A DNA stretch of 64,000 nt from an uncultured Muribaculaceae bacterium. GTDB lineage: Bacteria; Bacteroidota; Bacteroidia; Bacteroidales; Muribaculaceae. The first letter of the stretch is position 1; each line of letters starts with the position of its first letter. Below the pieces are notes generated by a model. It saw only the letters and a list, made by a program, of their open reading frames with translations. It was not told where the DNA came from and made no database searches. A program made the position numbers and the translations under genes. The stretch spans positions 1-64,000 of the forward strand of contig CANQWS010000003.1 in the NCBI GenBank assembly GCA_947627615.1, given 5' to 3'. This document shows positions 38,478 to 47,785 of this stretch, one piece after another.

Positions 38478-38849
38478 ATGACAGTAGTATTCATAGTGCT
38501 TACCCTCCTGGTAGCCATTCTTTTAATAGGCGTAGTTCTCATTCAGAAGTCAAAAGGCGGCGGTCTGTCGTCGGCCTTTGCCGGATCAAACCAGATCATG
38601 GGCGTTCGCCGCACGAACAACTTCATTGAGAAAGTGACCTGGATTCTGGCCGGTGCCATCGCCTTGCTGTCGGTGCTCTGCACCTTCACCATGCCCGACG
38701 CCATCACCACCCGCACCCGCGTCCAGAGCACAGCCACCGAGCAGACCACCGGCGGCAACTATGACACTCAGGCTCCCGCCGCCCAGACACCCGCTCAGGC
38801 CCCTGCAGCGCAGACTCCTGCCGCTCCGGCGCCCGCGGCCGGCAAGTAA
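38478..38849 (+). CDS. secG: Preprotein translocase subunit SecG
   Basis: A 123-residue inner-membrane protein that assists SecYEG. Two transmembrane helices (about 3-22 and 52-74) flank the conserved loop QKSKGGGLSSAFAGSNQIMGVRR. The C-terminal ~45 residues are a Thr/Gln then Pro/Ala-rich tail (repeats of AQTPA, APAAQTPA), longer than in E. coli and common in Bacteroidetes. Last gene of the lptE-secG group. Confidence 0.95.
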   Translation: MTVVFIVLTLLVAILLIGVVLIQKSKGGGLSSAFAGSNQIMGVRRTNNFIEKVTWILAGAIALLSVLCTFTMPDAITTRTRVQSTATEQTTGGNYDTQAPAAQTPAQAPAAQTPAAPAPAAGK

Positions 38850-38954
38850 GAGCCTCTTCCGAAACAGAAAAGCCATAACCCCACATCAGGCCGCAGTCAT
38901 CAGCCCTCTCCGACGGAGGATGATTGCGGCCTTGAGTGCGTCAATACAGAATAT

Positions 38955-39992
38955 ATGGAACGACACATCATATCGCCCGATGCTCCGCTGATTGAAGCCA
39001 TCAGGAAACTCGACGGCCATTCAGGCGGAGTGATGACGCTCTTTGCCGTTGACGGCGGCCGCCTGATAGGCTCGCTGACCGACGGCGACGTGCGTCGCGC
39101 CCTGATCGCCGGAGCCGTGCCCTCCGACCCCGTGAGCCGCGCCCTGAACCGCAACTACCGCGCGCTGCACGGCCCGGAAGCCGACATCAGGGAGCTGCGC
39201 CGCATACGCCGGCAGGGAGTGAAGCTCATTCCGCGGGTGATGGACGGCGACCGCCTCGAAGAGATAATAGACACCACCGTGACCACCACGCGGCTGCCCC
39301 TGAGCGCCATACTGATGGCCGGCGGCAAGGGCGAGCGTCTGCGCCCCATGACGCTGACCGTGCCGAAACCGCTCCTGCCCATTGGCGGCAAGCCCATAAT
39401 AGACTACAACATTGAGGCTCTGGAGCGCTGCGGCATCAGTGACATCAACGTGACGGTAAATTATCTGGCCGAACAGATCGAGGCTCATTTCGCTGAGCGC
39501 CGGGGAGCGGTGAGGGTGAAATGCGTGCGCGAGGACAGACCGCTCGGAACCATAGGCTCCGCGGCCCTTGTGGACCTCCCCGCCGAGGGCGCCACGCTGG
39601 TCATGAACTCCGACCTGCTGACAACCGTGTCGTTCGAGGACATGTATCTGCACCACGCCGACACCGGCGCCGACATAACCATAGCCGCCATACCCTACAA
39701 CGTGTCGGTGCCCTACGCCATACTGACCACCGAGGGCCAGACCGTGAAGGCCCTCGAAGAAAAACCGTCGTACTCCTACTATGCCAACGCCGGCATCTAC
39801 ATAATCCACAACCGGCTGCTCCGGGGGCTGCCCTGCGGGGAGCGCATCGACGCCACTGACCTGATAGAGGACGCCATAGGCCGCGGGCTGAAAGTGAGCT
39901 ACTTCCCCATCTCCGGAACATGGATCGACATAGGGTCGCCCGTGGATTTCGCCCATGCGTGCGAACTTATGGAGCACCGGCTCAACACCTGA
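38955..39992 (+). CDS. CBS-domain nucleotidyltransferase (PtmE/HddC-like sugar-phosphate guanylyl- or other NDP-transferase)
   Basis: A 345-residue cytoplasmic enzyme. Two CBS motifs (about 1-110, GVMTLFAVDGGRLIGSLTDGDVRR) precede a nucleotidyltransferase domain with the signature AILMAGGKGERLRPMT..VPKPLLPIGGKPI, the DLLT metal site (VMNSDLLTT) and EEKPSYSYYANAGIY. CBS fused to NTP-transferase is the layout of PtmE, which makes GDP-glucosamine in the Campylobacter legionaminic-acid path, and of related surface-sugar activators. A NeuC/LegG-type epimerase lies 9 kb downstream on the same strand. The nucleotide and sugar are not deducible. Confidence 0.78.
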   Translation: MERHIISPDAPLIEAIRKLDGHSGGVMTLFAVDGGRLIGSLTDGDVRRALIAGAVPSDPVSRALNRNYRALHGPEADIRELRRIRRQGVKLIPRVMDGDRLEEIIDTTVTTTRLPLSAILMAGGKGERLRPMTLTVPKPLLPIGGKPIIDYNIEALERCGISDINVTVNYLAEQIEAHFAERRGAVRVKCVREDRPLGTIGSAALVDLPAEGATLVMNSDLLTTVSFEDMYLHHADTGADITIAAIPYNVSVPYAILTTEGQTVKALEEKPSYSYYANAGIYIIHNRLLRGLPCGERIDATDLIEDAIGRGLKVSYFPISGTWIDIGSPVDFAHACELMEHRLNT

Positions 39993-40066
39993 CGCTCCGG
40001 CGGCGTTATTGAAACATATAGTTAATCCCATCAACCCCGGGACAACCGGAATTCAAGAATCAACAA

Positions 40067-41284
40067 ATGGCAGACTCGAACTTCATTGACTACGTAAAGA
40101 TACATTGCCGCTCCGGCAAGGGGGGAGCAGGCTCCCGCCATTTCCATCGTGCCAAATATGTGCCTAAGGGAGGTCCCGACGGCGGCGACGGCGGCCGCGG
40201 CGGCCATATCATACTCCGCGGCAACGCCCAGATGTGGACCCTTCTCCCGCTCAAGTTCAACCGCCACGTGTTTGCTGGCAACGGACAGAGCGGGTCGGCC
40301 GGACGCAGCTCGGGCAAGGACGGCGACGACGTGATAATCGACGTGCCCTGCGGCACGGTGGTGTTCGACGCCGAGACCGGCGAGTTTCTGGCCGAGGTCA
40401 ACGGCCCCGGCGAGGAAGTGAAGCTGCTCCGCGGCGGCCGCGGCGGTCTGGGCAACTGGCACTTCAAGAGCGCCACAAACCGCACTCCGCGCTATGCGCA
40501 GCCGGGCGAGCCGGCTATTGAGCGCACCGTGATTCTGGAGCTTAAGCTGCTTGCCGACGTGGGTCTCGTGGGATTCCCGAACGCCGGAAAATCAACCCTG
40601 CTCTCGGCCATCTCAGCCGCCCGTCCCAAGATTGCCGACTATCCCTTCACCACCATGGAGCCGCAGCTCGGAATCGTAGGTTACCGCGACAACCGTTCGT
40701 TTGTCATGGCCGACATTCCCGGCATCATAGAGGGCGCGAGCGAGGGCAAGGGCCTCGGACTCAGATTCCTGCGCCACATTGAGCGCAATGCCGTGCTGCT
40801 GTTCATGGTTCCGGCCGACGCCGACGACATAGCCGCCCAGTACGGCATACTCCTGCGCGAGCTGGAGCGCTTCAACCCGCAGCTGATGGACAAGCACCGC
40901 ATCCTGGCCATATCCAAGAGCGACATGCTCGACGAGGAACTGCGCGAGGCCATAGAGCCTACGCTGCCCGAGGATCTGCCCCACGTGTTCATCTCGGCGG
41001 TCACCGGGCAGGGTATCGATGAACTGAAGGACGTGCTCTGGGAAGCCGTGAACGACGTGAACAACCGCATAGCCACGCCATCCATAACCCACCGTCCGCT
41101 CGACGGACACCACAGGGTGCGCGAAGAGGACGAATTCATCTTTGACCGTCCCGACGTGCCGGCCGACGACGATACGGAGGACTGGGACGACGGCGAGGAA
41201 TTCGACGACGGGGAGCTGTGGGACGATGACAGCTTCGATTCCGGATTCGACCCTGACAAATTTGTGCCTGATGCTGAAGATTGA
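40067..41284 (+). CDS. obg: Obg-family GTPase (50S ribosome assembly)
   Basis: A 405-residue essential GTPase that helps late 50S maturation. The glycine-rich Obg fold (1-158; [22 protein letters not shown]) precedes the G domain: G1 GFPNAGKST, switch [11 protein letters not shown]3 [10 protein letters not shown]4 SKSD and G5 SAVTG. The C-terminal ~60 residues are very acidic ([20 protein letters not shown]) instead of the OCT domain, as usual in Bacteroidetes. The next gene, pgeF, starts 14 bp before its end. Confidence 0.96.
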   Translation: MADSNFIDYVKIHCRSGKGGAGSRHFHRAKYVPKGGPDGGDGGRGGHIILRGNAQMWTLLPLKFNRHVFAGNGQSGSAGRSSGKDGDDVIIDVPCGTVVFDAETGEFLAEVNGPGEEVKLLRGGRGGLGNWHFKSATNRTPRYAQPGEPAIERTVILELKLLADVGLVGFPNAGKSTLLSAISAARPKIADYPFTTMEPQLGIVGYRDNRSFVMADIPGIIEGASEGKGLGLRFLRHIERNAVLLFMVPADADDIAAQYGILLRELERFNPQLMDKHRILAISKSDMLDEELREAIEPTLPEDLPHVFISAVTGQGIDELKDVLWEAVNDVNNRIATPSITHRPLDGHHRVREEDEFIFDRPDVPADDDTEDWDDGEEFDDGELWDDDSFDSGFDPDKFVPDAED

Positions 41285-42020
41285 CCTTGACATGCCTGCG
41301 GGCGTCAGGGCCTTCTCCACGCTCCGCGGGGGCGGCGGGCCGTACTCGACCCCGTATCACAACTTCAACGTGTGCCGCTACACCGGCGACGATCTGCTGC
41401 ATGCCGCTATTTGCGCCGAAATCCTGCGCCGGCATCTCGGAGTAGCCGCCGAGGCTATAGTCATGCCCCGGCAGACCCATTCGGACCGCGTGATGACGGT
41501 GGAGAGTGTGCCGGCCGACGCCGCCGCGCTCGAGGGCGTTGACGCGCTCGTAACCGACAGGCGGGGAGTGGCGCTGTGTGTCAACACGGCCGATTGCGTG
41601 CCGGTGGCGCTTGCCGATACCGTGGCGGGGGTGATAGCCGTGGCCCATTGCGGCTGGCGCGGTGTGGTCAATGATTTGCTGCCCAACACCATAGCCGCCA
41701 TGAAACGCCTCGGGGCCGAGCCCGGGAGGATACGGGCTTCCATGGGGCCCTCGATATGCCCCCGGTGTTTCGAGGTGGGCGAGGAAGTGGCCTCGCAGTT
41801 CCGCAGCCGGTGGCCGGTTTCGGTCATCGACATGGGCAGCGGAAAGCCTCACGTGAATCTGGCCGCGGCCATACGCTGCCGTCTGACAGCCGACGGGCTG
41901 ACGGACAGCAACATAACTGACCCCGGGGACTGCACGCACTGCACCCCGCAGCATTTCTTCTCCGCCCGCCGCGAGGGTGTGGAATCGGGCCGGATGCTGA
42001 CGGTGGTCATGCTTGACTGA
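41271..42020 (+). CDS. pgeF: Laccase-domain protein YfiH/PgeF (purine nucleoside phosphorylase or peptidoglycan-editing factor)
   Basis: A 249-residue cytoplasmic protein of the multicopper-polyphenol-oxidase-like family (YfiH/YlmD/FAMIN). Conserved marks: QTHSDRV, TNTADC-like [17 protein letters not shown] and [12 protein letters not shown], whose His and Cys residues bind zinc. Family members act as purine nucleoside phosphorylase/adenosine deaminase, and PgeF was linked to editing of peptidoglycan stem peptides. The ATG at 41271 lies inside the 3' end of obg (14 bp overlap), so the two are coupled. Confidence 0.9.
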   Translation: MLKIDLDMPAGVRAFSTLRGGGGPYSTPYHNFNVCRYTGDDLLHAAICAEILRRHLGVAAEAIVMPRQTHSDRVMTVESVPADAAALEGVDALVTDRRGVALCVNTADCVPVALADTVAGVIAVAHCGWRGVVNDLLPNTIAAMKRLGAEPGRIRASMGPSICPRCFEVGEEVASQFRSRWPVSVIDMGSGKPHVNLAAAIRCRLTADGLTDSNITDPGDCTHCTPQHFFSARREGVESGRMLTVVMLD

Positions 42021-42062
42021 GACCGTCTGAGGAAAAAACGCGGGAAATTCGGAAAAGATGAG

Positions 42063-42070
42063 TATCTTTG
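42063..42070 (+). promoter_or_regulatory. -7 element of the glycine-lipid operon
   Basis: TATCTTTG (TAnnTTTG) 22 bp before the glsA ATG at 42092; a -33 TTTG is not seen. Confidence 0.55.
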
Positions 42071-42091
42071 CATCCTGAAACCCGAATCACC

Positions 42092-42934
42092 ATGACCGAA
42101 ACAAGCCGGAACGATTACATAAGGATAGATGTGGATGAAGTGCTTCGCGGGAAACTCCCGCGCCATTACCGGTTTATCCCCGGCTGGGTCAAACGGTGGC
42201 TCGCCCGCGTGATATGTCAGGACCGGCTCAACGAGATGCTGCGGGTGAACAGCGGCCGCACCGGCGCCGAATTCTGCCGCGGAGTCATTGACCACTTAGG
42301 CATAAGCTATGACGTGAAGGGAGCCGAAAATCTTCCCGGAAATCCGCGTGCCATCTTCGTCAGCAACCATCCTCTGGGCGGTCTTGACGGAATGATGCTC
42401 ATAGACATGCTGACGCGCCATTACGGCCGTCCGGTCAAGATGGTGGTCAACGACCTGCTGATGGCCATTGACCCGCTCCGCAACGTGTTTCTGCCCATCA
42501 ACAAGCACGGCCGTCAGAGCCGCGAGGCATCGTCGGCCCTCGACGAGGCATTTGCCGGAAACGACCCCATAGTGATGTTCCCGGCCGGTCTGGTGTCAAG
42601 AAAAGGGCGCGACGGCGTAATAGCCGACCTTGAATGGCGCAAAATGTTCGTCAACAAAGCCATTGCGTCGCACCGCGATGTAATTCCCATGCATTTTAGC
42701 GGTCATAATTCAAAGTTTTTTTATAATTTTGCAAATCTGAGGACTCGACTGGGCATCCCGGTCAACATAGAGATGGTTCGTCTTCCGGCAGAGGTGTTCC
42801 GATGCGAAGGACGGCGTTTTACCGTTTATGTAGGTCATCCGGTTGACTGGCAGTCACTCCGCGGCGGACCGGATGCGTCAGAACAGGCCCGGGCTATCCG
42901 TGCGCTCTCCTACGGCCTGGCCGGCGAATCCTGA
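42092..42934 (+). CDS. glsA: Lyso-glycine lipid O-acyltransferase (PlsC-like, GlsA)
   Basis: A 280-residue membrane-associated acyltransferase. The HX4D catalytic motif is NHPLGGLDG and the second motif is FPAGLVSRKG; the FxxN-like segment VFLPINKHG lies between. It sits directly before a GNAT/OlsB-like acyltransferase. In Bacteroides thetaiotaomicron a PlsC-like and an OlsB-like gene side by side (glsA, glsB) make glycine lipids (monoacyl glycine and its 3-acyloxyacyl form); the pair here matches in family and order. GlsA would add the second acyl chain. The ATG at 42092 starts the conserved region; an upstream in-frame codon falls in the -7 box. Confidence 0.78.
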   Translation: MTETSRNDYIRIDVDEVLRGKLPRHYRFIPGWVKRWLARVICQDRLNEMLRVNSGRTGAEFCRGVIDHLGISYDVKGAENLPGNPRAIFVSNHPLGGLDGMMLIDMLTRHYGRPVKMVVNDLLMAIDPLRNVFLPINKHGRQSREASSALDEAFAGNDPIVMFPAGLVSRKGRDGVIADLEWRKMFVNKAIASHRDVIPMHFSGHNSKFFYNFANLRTRLGIPVNIEMVRLPAEVFRCEGRRFTVYVGHPVDWQSLRGGPDASEQARAIRALSYGLAGES

Positions 42935-42974
42935 GAAATAACTGTCAACACCTCAATATCCTGCGCAATAAGAG

Positions 42975-43904
42975 ATGGACCAACAAATCATAGACCCCGT
43001 CGACACAGCCTTGCTGGAGGCCGAGCTCACACCTGACAGGCTTCTGCGTGTCAGCAACAGGGCCGGGAATGAAATATATGTCGTCGACGCCCGGACGGCG
43101 CCCAATGTCATGCGCGAGATAGGGCGGCTCCGCGAGATAGCCTTCCGCGCCGGCGGAGGGGGCACGGGCAAGGACTGTGACATAGACCGTTTTGACCTGA
43201 TGGAGCCTCCGTGCCGCCAGCTGCTCGTGTGGGACCCCGAGGAAAAGAAGATTCTCGGCGGCTACAGGTACATAACCGGCCGTGACATAGTGCTGAACCC
43301 CGACGGCTCGCCCCGCATCGCAACGGCCCACATGTTTGACTTCTCGGAGCGTTTCCTGAAGGAATATCTTCCGAACACCATAGAGCTGGGCCGCTCCTTC
43401 GTGAGGCTCGAATACCAGACCACACGCGCCGGCAACAAGGCCGTCTACACCCTTGACAATCTCTGGGACGGACTGGGCGCCCTGACCGTGATTCACCCCG
43501 AAATCCGCTATTTCTTCGGCAAGGTGACCATGTATCCGAGCTATTCGCGCCCCTGCCGCGACATGATTCTCTATTTCCTCCACAAGCATTTCCCTGACCG
43601 CGAGCAGCTTGTGACGGTCAAGAACCCCGTCATCTCGTCGTTCAACCGGCCGGAGATGGAAAAACTGTTCTGCGGGGCCGATTTCCTGGAGGACTACCGC
43701 ATACTCAACAAGGCCGTGCGCTCACACGGATTCAACATACCGCCGCTGGTCAACGCCTACATGAGCCTGTCGCCCACCATGAAAGTGTTCGGCACGGCCG
43801 TCAACGACGAGTTCGGCAATGTCGAGGAAACCGGAATTTTCATAGCTTTCTCCGAGATTTTCGAATCGAAGAAGAAGCGCCACATAGAATCCTACCGTCC
43901 CTAA
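42975..43904 (+). CDS. glsB: Glycine N-acyltransferase (OlsB/hemolysin-like GNAT, GlsB)
   Basis: A 309-residue protein of the COG3176 acyl-ACP-dependent N-acyltransferase family. Visible family marks are REIAFRAGGGGTG, GYRYITG, ELGRSFVRLEYQ and NPVISSFN. Members such as OlsB make N-acyl ornithine; GlsB of Bacteroides uses glycine and 3-hydroxy fatty acid as the first step of glycine-lipid synthesis, important for stress survival and colonisation. It starts 40 bp after glsA in one operon, which supports the specific assignment over a generic GNAT. Confidence 0.8.
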   Translation: MDQQIIDPVDTALLEAELTPDRLLRVSNRAGNEIYVVDARTAPNVMREIGRLREIAFRAGGGGTGKDCDIDRFDLMEPPCRQLLVWDPEEKKILGGYRYITGRDIVLNPDGSPRIATAHMFDFSERFLKEYLPNTIELGRSFVRLEYQTTRAGNKAVYTLDNLWDGLGALTVIHPEIRYFFGKVTMYPSYSRPCRDMILYFLHKHFPDREQLVTVKNPVISSFNRPEMEKLFCGADFLEDYRILNKAVRSHGFNIPPLVNAYMSLSPTMKVFGTAVNDEFGNVEETGIFIAFSEIFESKKKRHIESYRP

Positions 43905-43926
43905 CCTTTATCCTCTCTGCTCAAAT

Positions 43927-44496
43927 ATGGAACGAACCGACAACGACAGCTTCTCGCCTTACCGCTACGGAATTGACCGCGGATGGGTGTTCGGCGTGTA
44001 TTTCGCCGCCATGTTCTTCACGTGGGCCGGCGCCTCGCAGATGCCCGTGCTCGTGATGCTGACGGTGGCGCTCGCCGTTTTCTTCCCCTGTATGGTCTAC
44101 ATGCTTCTGCGCAGGCTTTATCTGGCGCACCGCGGCAACATTCAGGTCACAACCCTGTGGATTTCCGGCATCTCGGCCATTGTCTGCGGCTCGCTGATAT
44201 GCGCGGCACTGATGATGGTCTATTTCAAGTGGATCAACCCCACGTTCCTGATTGACCAGCTGCAGCAGATGGTGGAACTCTACCGCACCACCGGCGACCC
44301 GTCGCTCGCCGAGGCCGCGCGGCTGTCAGAGCAGATGATCGAATACCACCATGTGCCGCCGGCCTCCACGTGGACCCTGGCTATGTGGCTCTTCACCGTG
44401 TCGAGCGCCTCGCTCCTTGCCGGCCTGATGGCGGTTCTGGCGCGTGCGCGCGGAGTCGACGGCAAGCGCACCCTCTGGCCCGGGCGGAAACTATGA
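43927..44496 (+). CDS. DUF4199 membrane protein
   Basis: A 189-residue inner-membrane protein with four hydrophobic helices (about 20-40, 45-63, 78-105 and 150-175) and a short loop with polar residues between helices 3 and 4. Length, helix spacing and position just before a family 2 glycosyltransferase agree with DUF4199 of Bacteroidetes. Function unknown; a role beside the polyprenyl-sugar transferase downstream is only suggested by linkage. Starts 22 bp after glsB. Confidence 0.7.
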   Translation: MERTDNDSFSPYRYGIDRGWVFGVYFAAMFFTWAGASQMPVLVMLTVALAVFFPCMVYMLLRRLYLAHRGNIQVTTLWISGISAIVCGSLICAALMMVYFKWINPTFLIDQLQQMVELYRTTGDPSLAEAARLSEQMIEYHHVPPASTWTLAMWLFTVSSASLLAGLMAVLARARGVDGKRTLWPGRKL

Positions 44497-44527
44497 GACA
44501 TTAAATCCTGAAAAAACAATCCGAACA

Positions 44528-45517
44528 ATGAATAATATGGACATATCAGTTGTTGTGCCACTCTTCAATGAGGCCGAGTCACTGCCTGAACTCGAAAGCT
44601 GGATAGCGCGGGTTATGGACGAGCACGGCTTCACCTACGAGATACTTTTCATCAACGACGGAAGCACCGATGACTCGTGGGAAACAATCAAGCGCCTGTC
44701 GGAGCGGAATCCCAATGTGAAAGGGGTGTCGTTCCGCCGCAACTACGGCAAATCGCCGGCACTCAACACCGGTTTCGCACGCGCCAGAGGCAACGTGGTC
44801 ATAACCATGGACGCGGACCTTCAGGACAGCCCCGACGAGATACCGGAACTCTACCGCATGATCACCGAGGACGGCTATGACCTTGTCAGCGGATGGAAGC
44901 AGAAACGCTACGACCCGCTGTCGAAAACCATACCCACCAAGCTTTTCAACGCCACAGCCCGCAAAGTCTCGGGCATACACAACCTGCATGACTTCAACTG
45001 CGGCCTCAAGGCCTACCGCGGCAAGGTGGTGAAGCACATAGAGGTCTACGGCGACATGCACCGTTACATTCCCTATCTTGCCAAGAACGCCGGCTTCACT
45101 CGCATAGGCGAGAAGGTGGTGCACCATCAGGCGCGCAAGTACGGCAAGTCCAAATTCGGCCTTGACCGTTTCGTCAACGGCTATCTTGACCTCGCCACTC
45201 TCTGGTTCACAAACCGTTTCGGCGTAAAGCCCATGCATTTCTTCGGTCTTCTCGGAAGCCTGATGTTCCTGCTTGGACTCGTGGCCGTCACTGTTCTGGG
45301 CGCCACCAAGCTCTATCATCTCTGCAACGGCATACCCTATATCCTTGTGACCGATTCGCCCTACTTCTATCTGGCTCTGGTCATGATGATACTCGGAACC
45401 CAGCTGTTTCTCACCGGATTCCTCGGCGAACTGATAGTGCGCAACTCGCCGCGCCGCAACGATTACGAGATTGAGGAAGAAATCAGAATCAACAACAGGA
45501 CCGACAATGAGCGCTAA
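44528..45517 (+). CDS. Family 2 glycosyltransferase, polyprenyl-phosphate type (GtrB/DPM1-like)
   Basis: A 329-residue membrane glycosyltransferase. The GT-A domain begins DISVVVPLFNEAESLPEL, has FINDGSTDDS and the metal-binding DADLQDSPDEIP, and FRRNYGKSPALN. Two transmembrane helices at about 235-265 and 275-305 close the protein, as in GtrB, ArnC and bacterial dolichol-phosphate-mannose synthase-like enzymes, which move a sugar onto undecaprenyl phosphate for envelope glycans. The ATG at 44528 is used; another at 44537 is equally possible. Its last codons overlap the next gene by 11 bp. Confidence 0.9.
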   Translation: MNNMDISVVVPLFNEAESLPELESWIARVMDEHGFTYEILFINDGSTDDSWETIKRLSERNPNVKGVSFRRNYGKSPALNTGFARARGNVVITMDADLQDSPDEIPELYRMITEDGYDLVSGWKQKRYDPLSKTIPTKLFNATARKVSGIHNLHDFNCGLKAYRGKVVKHIEVYGDMHRYIPYLAKNAGFTRIGEKVVHHQARKYGKSKFGLDRFVNGYLDLATLWFTNRFGVKPMHFFGLLGSLMFLLGLVAVTVLGATKLYHLCNGIPYILVTDSPYFYLALVMMILGTQLFLTGFLGELIVRNSPRRNDYEIEEEIRINNRTDNER

Positions 45518-46040
45518 GTCCGGACATATAATTCCGAGAGTGGCGGCGGCCGTTGTGGCCGTGGCGGTGATTATAGGCGCCGTGTGGAGCTGCAACACGG
45601 CCGGCTGCACCGACAATCAGAACTCCCTGCCGCTGGCCGGGTTCTACTCGTCGGCCTCCGGCAGCGGCATAACGGTCAGCAATCTCGACATCAGCGGCGT
45701 AGGCGCTCCGGGCGATTCGGTGCTCTACGGCTCGTCGCAGTCACGCTCGGAGGTGTATCTGCCGTTCCGTTCCGATGCCGAAAGCACTTCCTACGTATTC
45801 ACCTACCATCCCAACGATTCGGTGAGCGTCAGCGACCAGATCAGCTTCAGCTACACCTCGCAGCCCTATTTCGCCTCGGAAGACTGCGGCGCCCTTTTCC
45901 ATTACCGCATCACGTCAATGAGCCACACATCCAATTTTATTGACTCCGTGGTGATTACAGACTCGCTTATCACAAACGTCAACCAGCAGCGGATAAAAAT
46001 CTATTTCCGCACAGAGGAACAGCAAGAACCGGAAGAATGA
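45507..46040 (+). CDS. DUF6452-like exported protein
   Basis: A 177-residue protein with an N-terminal hydrophobic helix ending near Cys29 (GAVWSCNTAGC), so either a lipoprotein or anchored in the membrane. The rest is beta-rich, with FSYTSQPYFASEDCGALFHYRITS near 115-140. It overlaps the glycosyltransferase by 11 bp and the next gene by 4 bp. The pair with a DUF6048-like gene is a recurring Bacteroidales arrangement, from memory; both may form an outer-membrane unit. No catalytic motif. Confidence 0.65.
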   Translation: MSAKSGHIIPRVAAAVVAVAVIIGAVWSCNTAGCTDNQNSLPLAGFYSSASGSGITVSNLDISGVGAPGDSVLYGSSQSRSEVYLPFRSDAESTSYVFTYHPNDSVSVSDQISFSYTSQPYFASEDCGALFHYRITSMSHTSNFIDSVVITDSLITNVNQQRIKIYFRTEEQQEPEE

Positions 46041-46924
46041 TGACCGCGAAACGAATATCAGCCTTTATGGCGGTTGTGGCCCTGCTGCTCGCCATGGCCT
46101 GCGGCGCCCAAGCTCAGCGCCGCATAACTCCGGTGGAGCCGACGCCCGGCACCAAGGGCACCCCTGTGGAGAAAAAGAAATCGACCGAGGTTGACCGCTC
46201 GCGCCTTCAGGAACAGAAGGACGCCAACGGCAACATAATACTCGTGGACACGGTCACCGGCCAGGAGTGGGTGGACACCACCGTGGTCAAGAAGAAATTC
46301 ATGATCTATCCCCGCATCTATCAGGTGGCTGCCGGAGTCAACGTCTGGGACCCCCTGATGAGGATACTCGGCCAGAGCTACGGCGTGGCTTCGGTGTGGG
46401 GAGAGCTGAACATGCACAACCGATATTTCCCCACGGCCGAAATAGGCCTCGGGACCGCCGACATAACGCCCGACGAAGGGAACTACACGTTCAAATCGCC
46501 CATGGCTCCGTTCATAAAAGTGGGCATCAACTACAACGTGTTCTACAATTCCGACCCGCGCTACAAATTCCTCGTGGGCGTGCGCTACGGCTTCACGCCG
46601 TTCTCCTACAGAGTCACCGGCACCCTCACGGACGATTACTGGGGTACGTCGACCCCCGTCGACATCCCGCGCCAGAACTCCACGGCAGGTTATTTCGAGT
46701 TCCTTGCCGGAGTGCGCGTGAACATCATAGGGAACTTCTCGCTGGGATGGGACCTGCGGTTCCACACCATACTCCACGAAAGCAAAGCCACCTACGGCAA
46801 ACCGATGTATATTCCGGGCTACGGCAAGCGCAACGGCTCGCTGACAGGAAGTTTTTCAATCTCCTACACCTTTGAACTGAACCACCCGGCGCCCGCGGAG
46901 GTTAATACAAAGAATGAACCTTAA
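46037..46924 (+). CDS. DUF6048-like outer-membrane protein
   Basis: A 295-residue exported protein: signal peptide (about 1-26, ending AQAQ), a Pro/Lys-rich linker, then from about residue 85 alternating hydrophobic strands with Tyr/Phe/Trp (KVGINYNVFYNS, FLVGVRYGFTPFSYRV, NFSLGWDLRFHTIL, FSISYTFEL), the pattern of an 8- to 10-strand beta-barrel. It overlaps the DUF6452-like gene by 4 bp. Function unknown. Confidence 0.68.
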   Translation: MMTAKRISAFMAVVALLLAMACGAQAQRRITPVEPTPGTKGTPVEKKKSTEVDRSRLQEQKDANGNIILVDTVTGQEWVDTTVVKKKFMIYPRIYQVAAGVNVWDPLMRILGQSYGVASVWGELNMHNRYFPTAEIGLGTADITPDEGNYTFKSPMAPFIKVGINYNVFYNSDPRYKFLVGVRYGFTPFSYRVTGTLTDDYWGTSTPVDIPRQNSTAGYFEFLAGVRVNIIGNFSLGWDLRFHTILHESKATYGKPMYIPGYGKRNGSLTGSFSISYTFELNHPAPAEVNTKNEP

Positions 46925-46946
46925 CCTCCAAACACCCAGTCTTCAA

Positions 46947-47759
46947 ATGAAACGAATAATCATCATCGGAGCGTCATCGGGCCTCGGCCGCCGCGTGGCA
47001 CTTGATTTTGCCCGTTACGGGTTCCGCGTAGGCGTGGCAGCACGCCGCGAGAATCTCCTGAAATCCATAAAAAAGGAATATCCTGACCGGGTCGAATACA
47101 TGACCATCGACGTCACGGCCCAGAACGCCGTGGCCCGCTTCAACCAGCTCATAGAGAAACTGGACGGCATGGACATACTGCTCTATGCCTCCGGCACCGG
47201 ATTCCAGGACCCCGACCTGACTGACGGCAAGCTCGAACAGACGCTCAGAGTCAACGTGGTTGGCTTTGCACGCATCATTTCCGCCGCCTACCGCTATTTC
47301 CGGGCCACGGCCAACGTGCATCCCGGCCAGATAGCCGCCATAACATCCGTGGCAGCCACAAAGGGCATAGGCATAGCCGCCGCCTACAGTTCGTCGAAAC
47401 GCTTCCAGCAGCAATTCCTCGATTCTCTCGAACAGCTCGCCTACAACCAGCAGGTCAATGTCAGATTCACCGACATACGTCCCGGTTTCGTGCGCACGGA
47501 CATTCTGGACGCCAACAAGGACTATCCCATGATAATGAACGTGGACTATGCCGCCCCGCTCATCGAGCACGCCGTGCTGACATGCCGCCGCAGAGCCACG
47601 ATAGATTCCCGCTGGCTGATAGTCACCACGCTGTGGCGCATGATTCCGCGCTGCCTGTGGAAGAGAATCAACCTCGTGAGCCTCGGCAGCCAGTCCGACC
47701 AGGTGACCGAGGCCGACAAAGCCGGCGCCACCTGCCCTCTGCCTCAGGCCAAGAGTTAA
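46947..47759 (+). CDS. Short-chain dehydrogenase/reductase
   Basis: A 270-residue SDR. Glycine motif GASSGLGRRVA, catalytic Ser in ITSVAAT, and YSSSKRF (Tyr-x-x-x-Lys) are present; VAARREN after the second strand suggests NADP preference. The C-terminal ~60 residues include a hydrophobic, basic stretch (WLIVTTLWRMIPRCLWKRI) found in membrane-associated SDRs. Substrate unknown. The ATG at 46947 is chosen because it begins the Rossmann fold; it is 22 bp after the DUF6048-like gene. Confidence 0.85.
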   Translation: MKRIIIIGASSGLGRRVALDFARYGFRVGVAARRENLLKSIKKEYPDRVEYMTIDVTAQNAVARFNQLIEKLDGMDILLYASGTGFQDPDLTDGKLEQTLRVNVVGFARIISAAYRYFRATANVHPGQIAAITSVAATKGIGIAAAYSSSKRFQQQFLDSLEQLAYNQQVNVRFTDIRPGFVRTDILDANKDYPMIMNVDYAAPLIEHAVLTCRRRATIDSRWLIVTTLWRMIPRCLWKRINLVSLGSQSDQVTEADKAGATCPLPQAKS

Positions 47760-47785
47760 GCCAATCAATATCATCAACATAAAAA

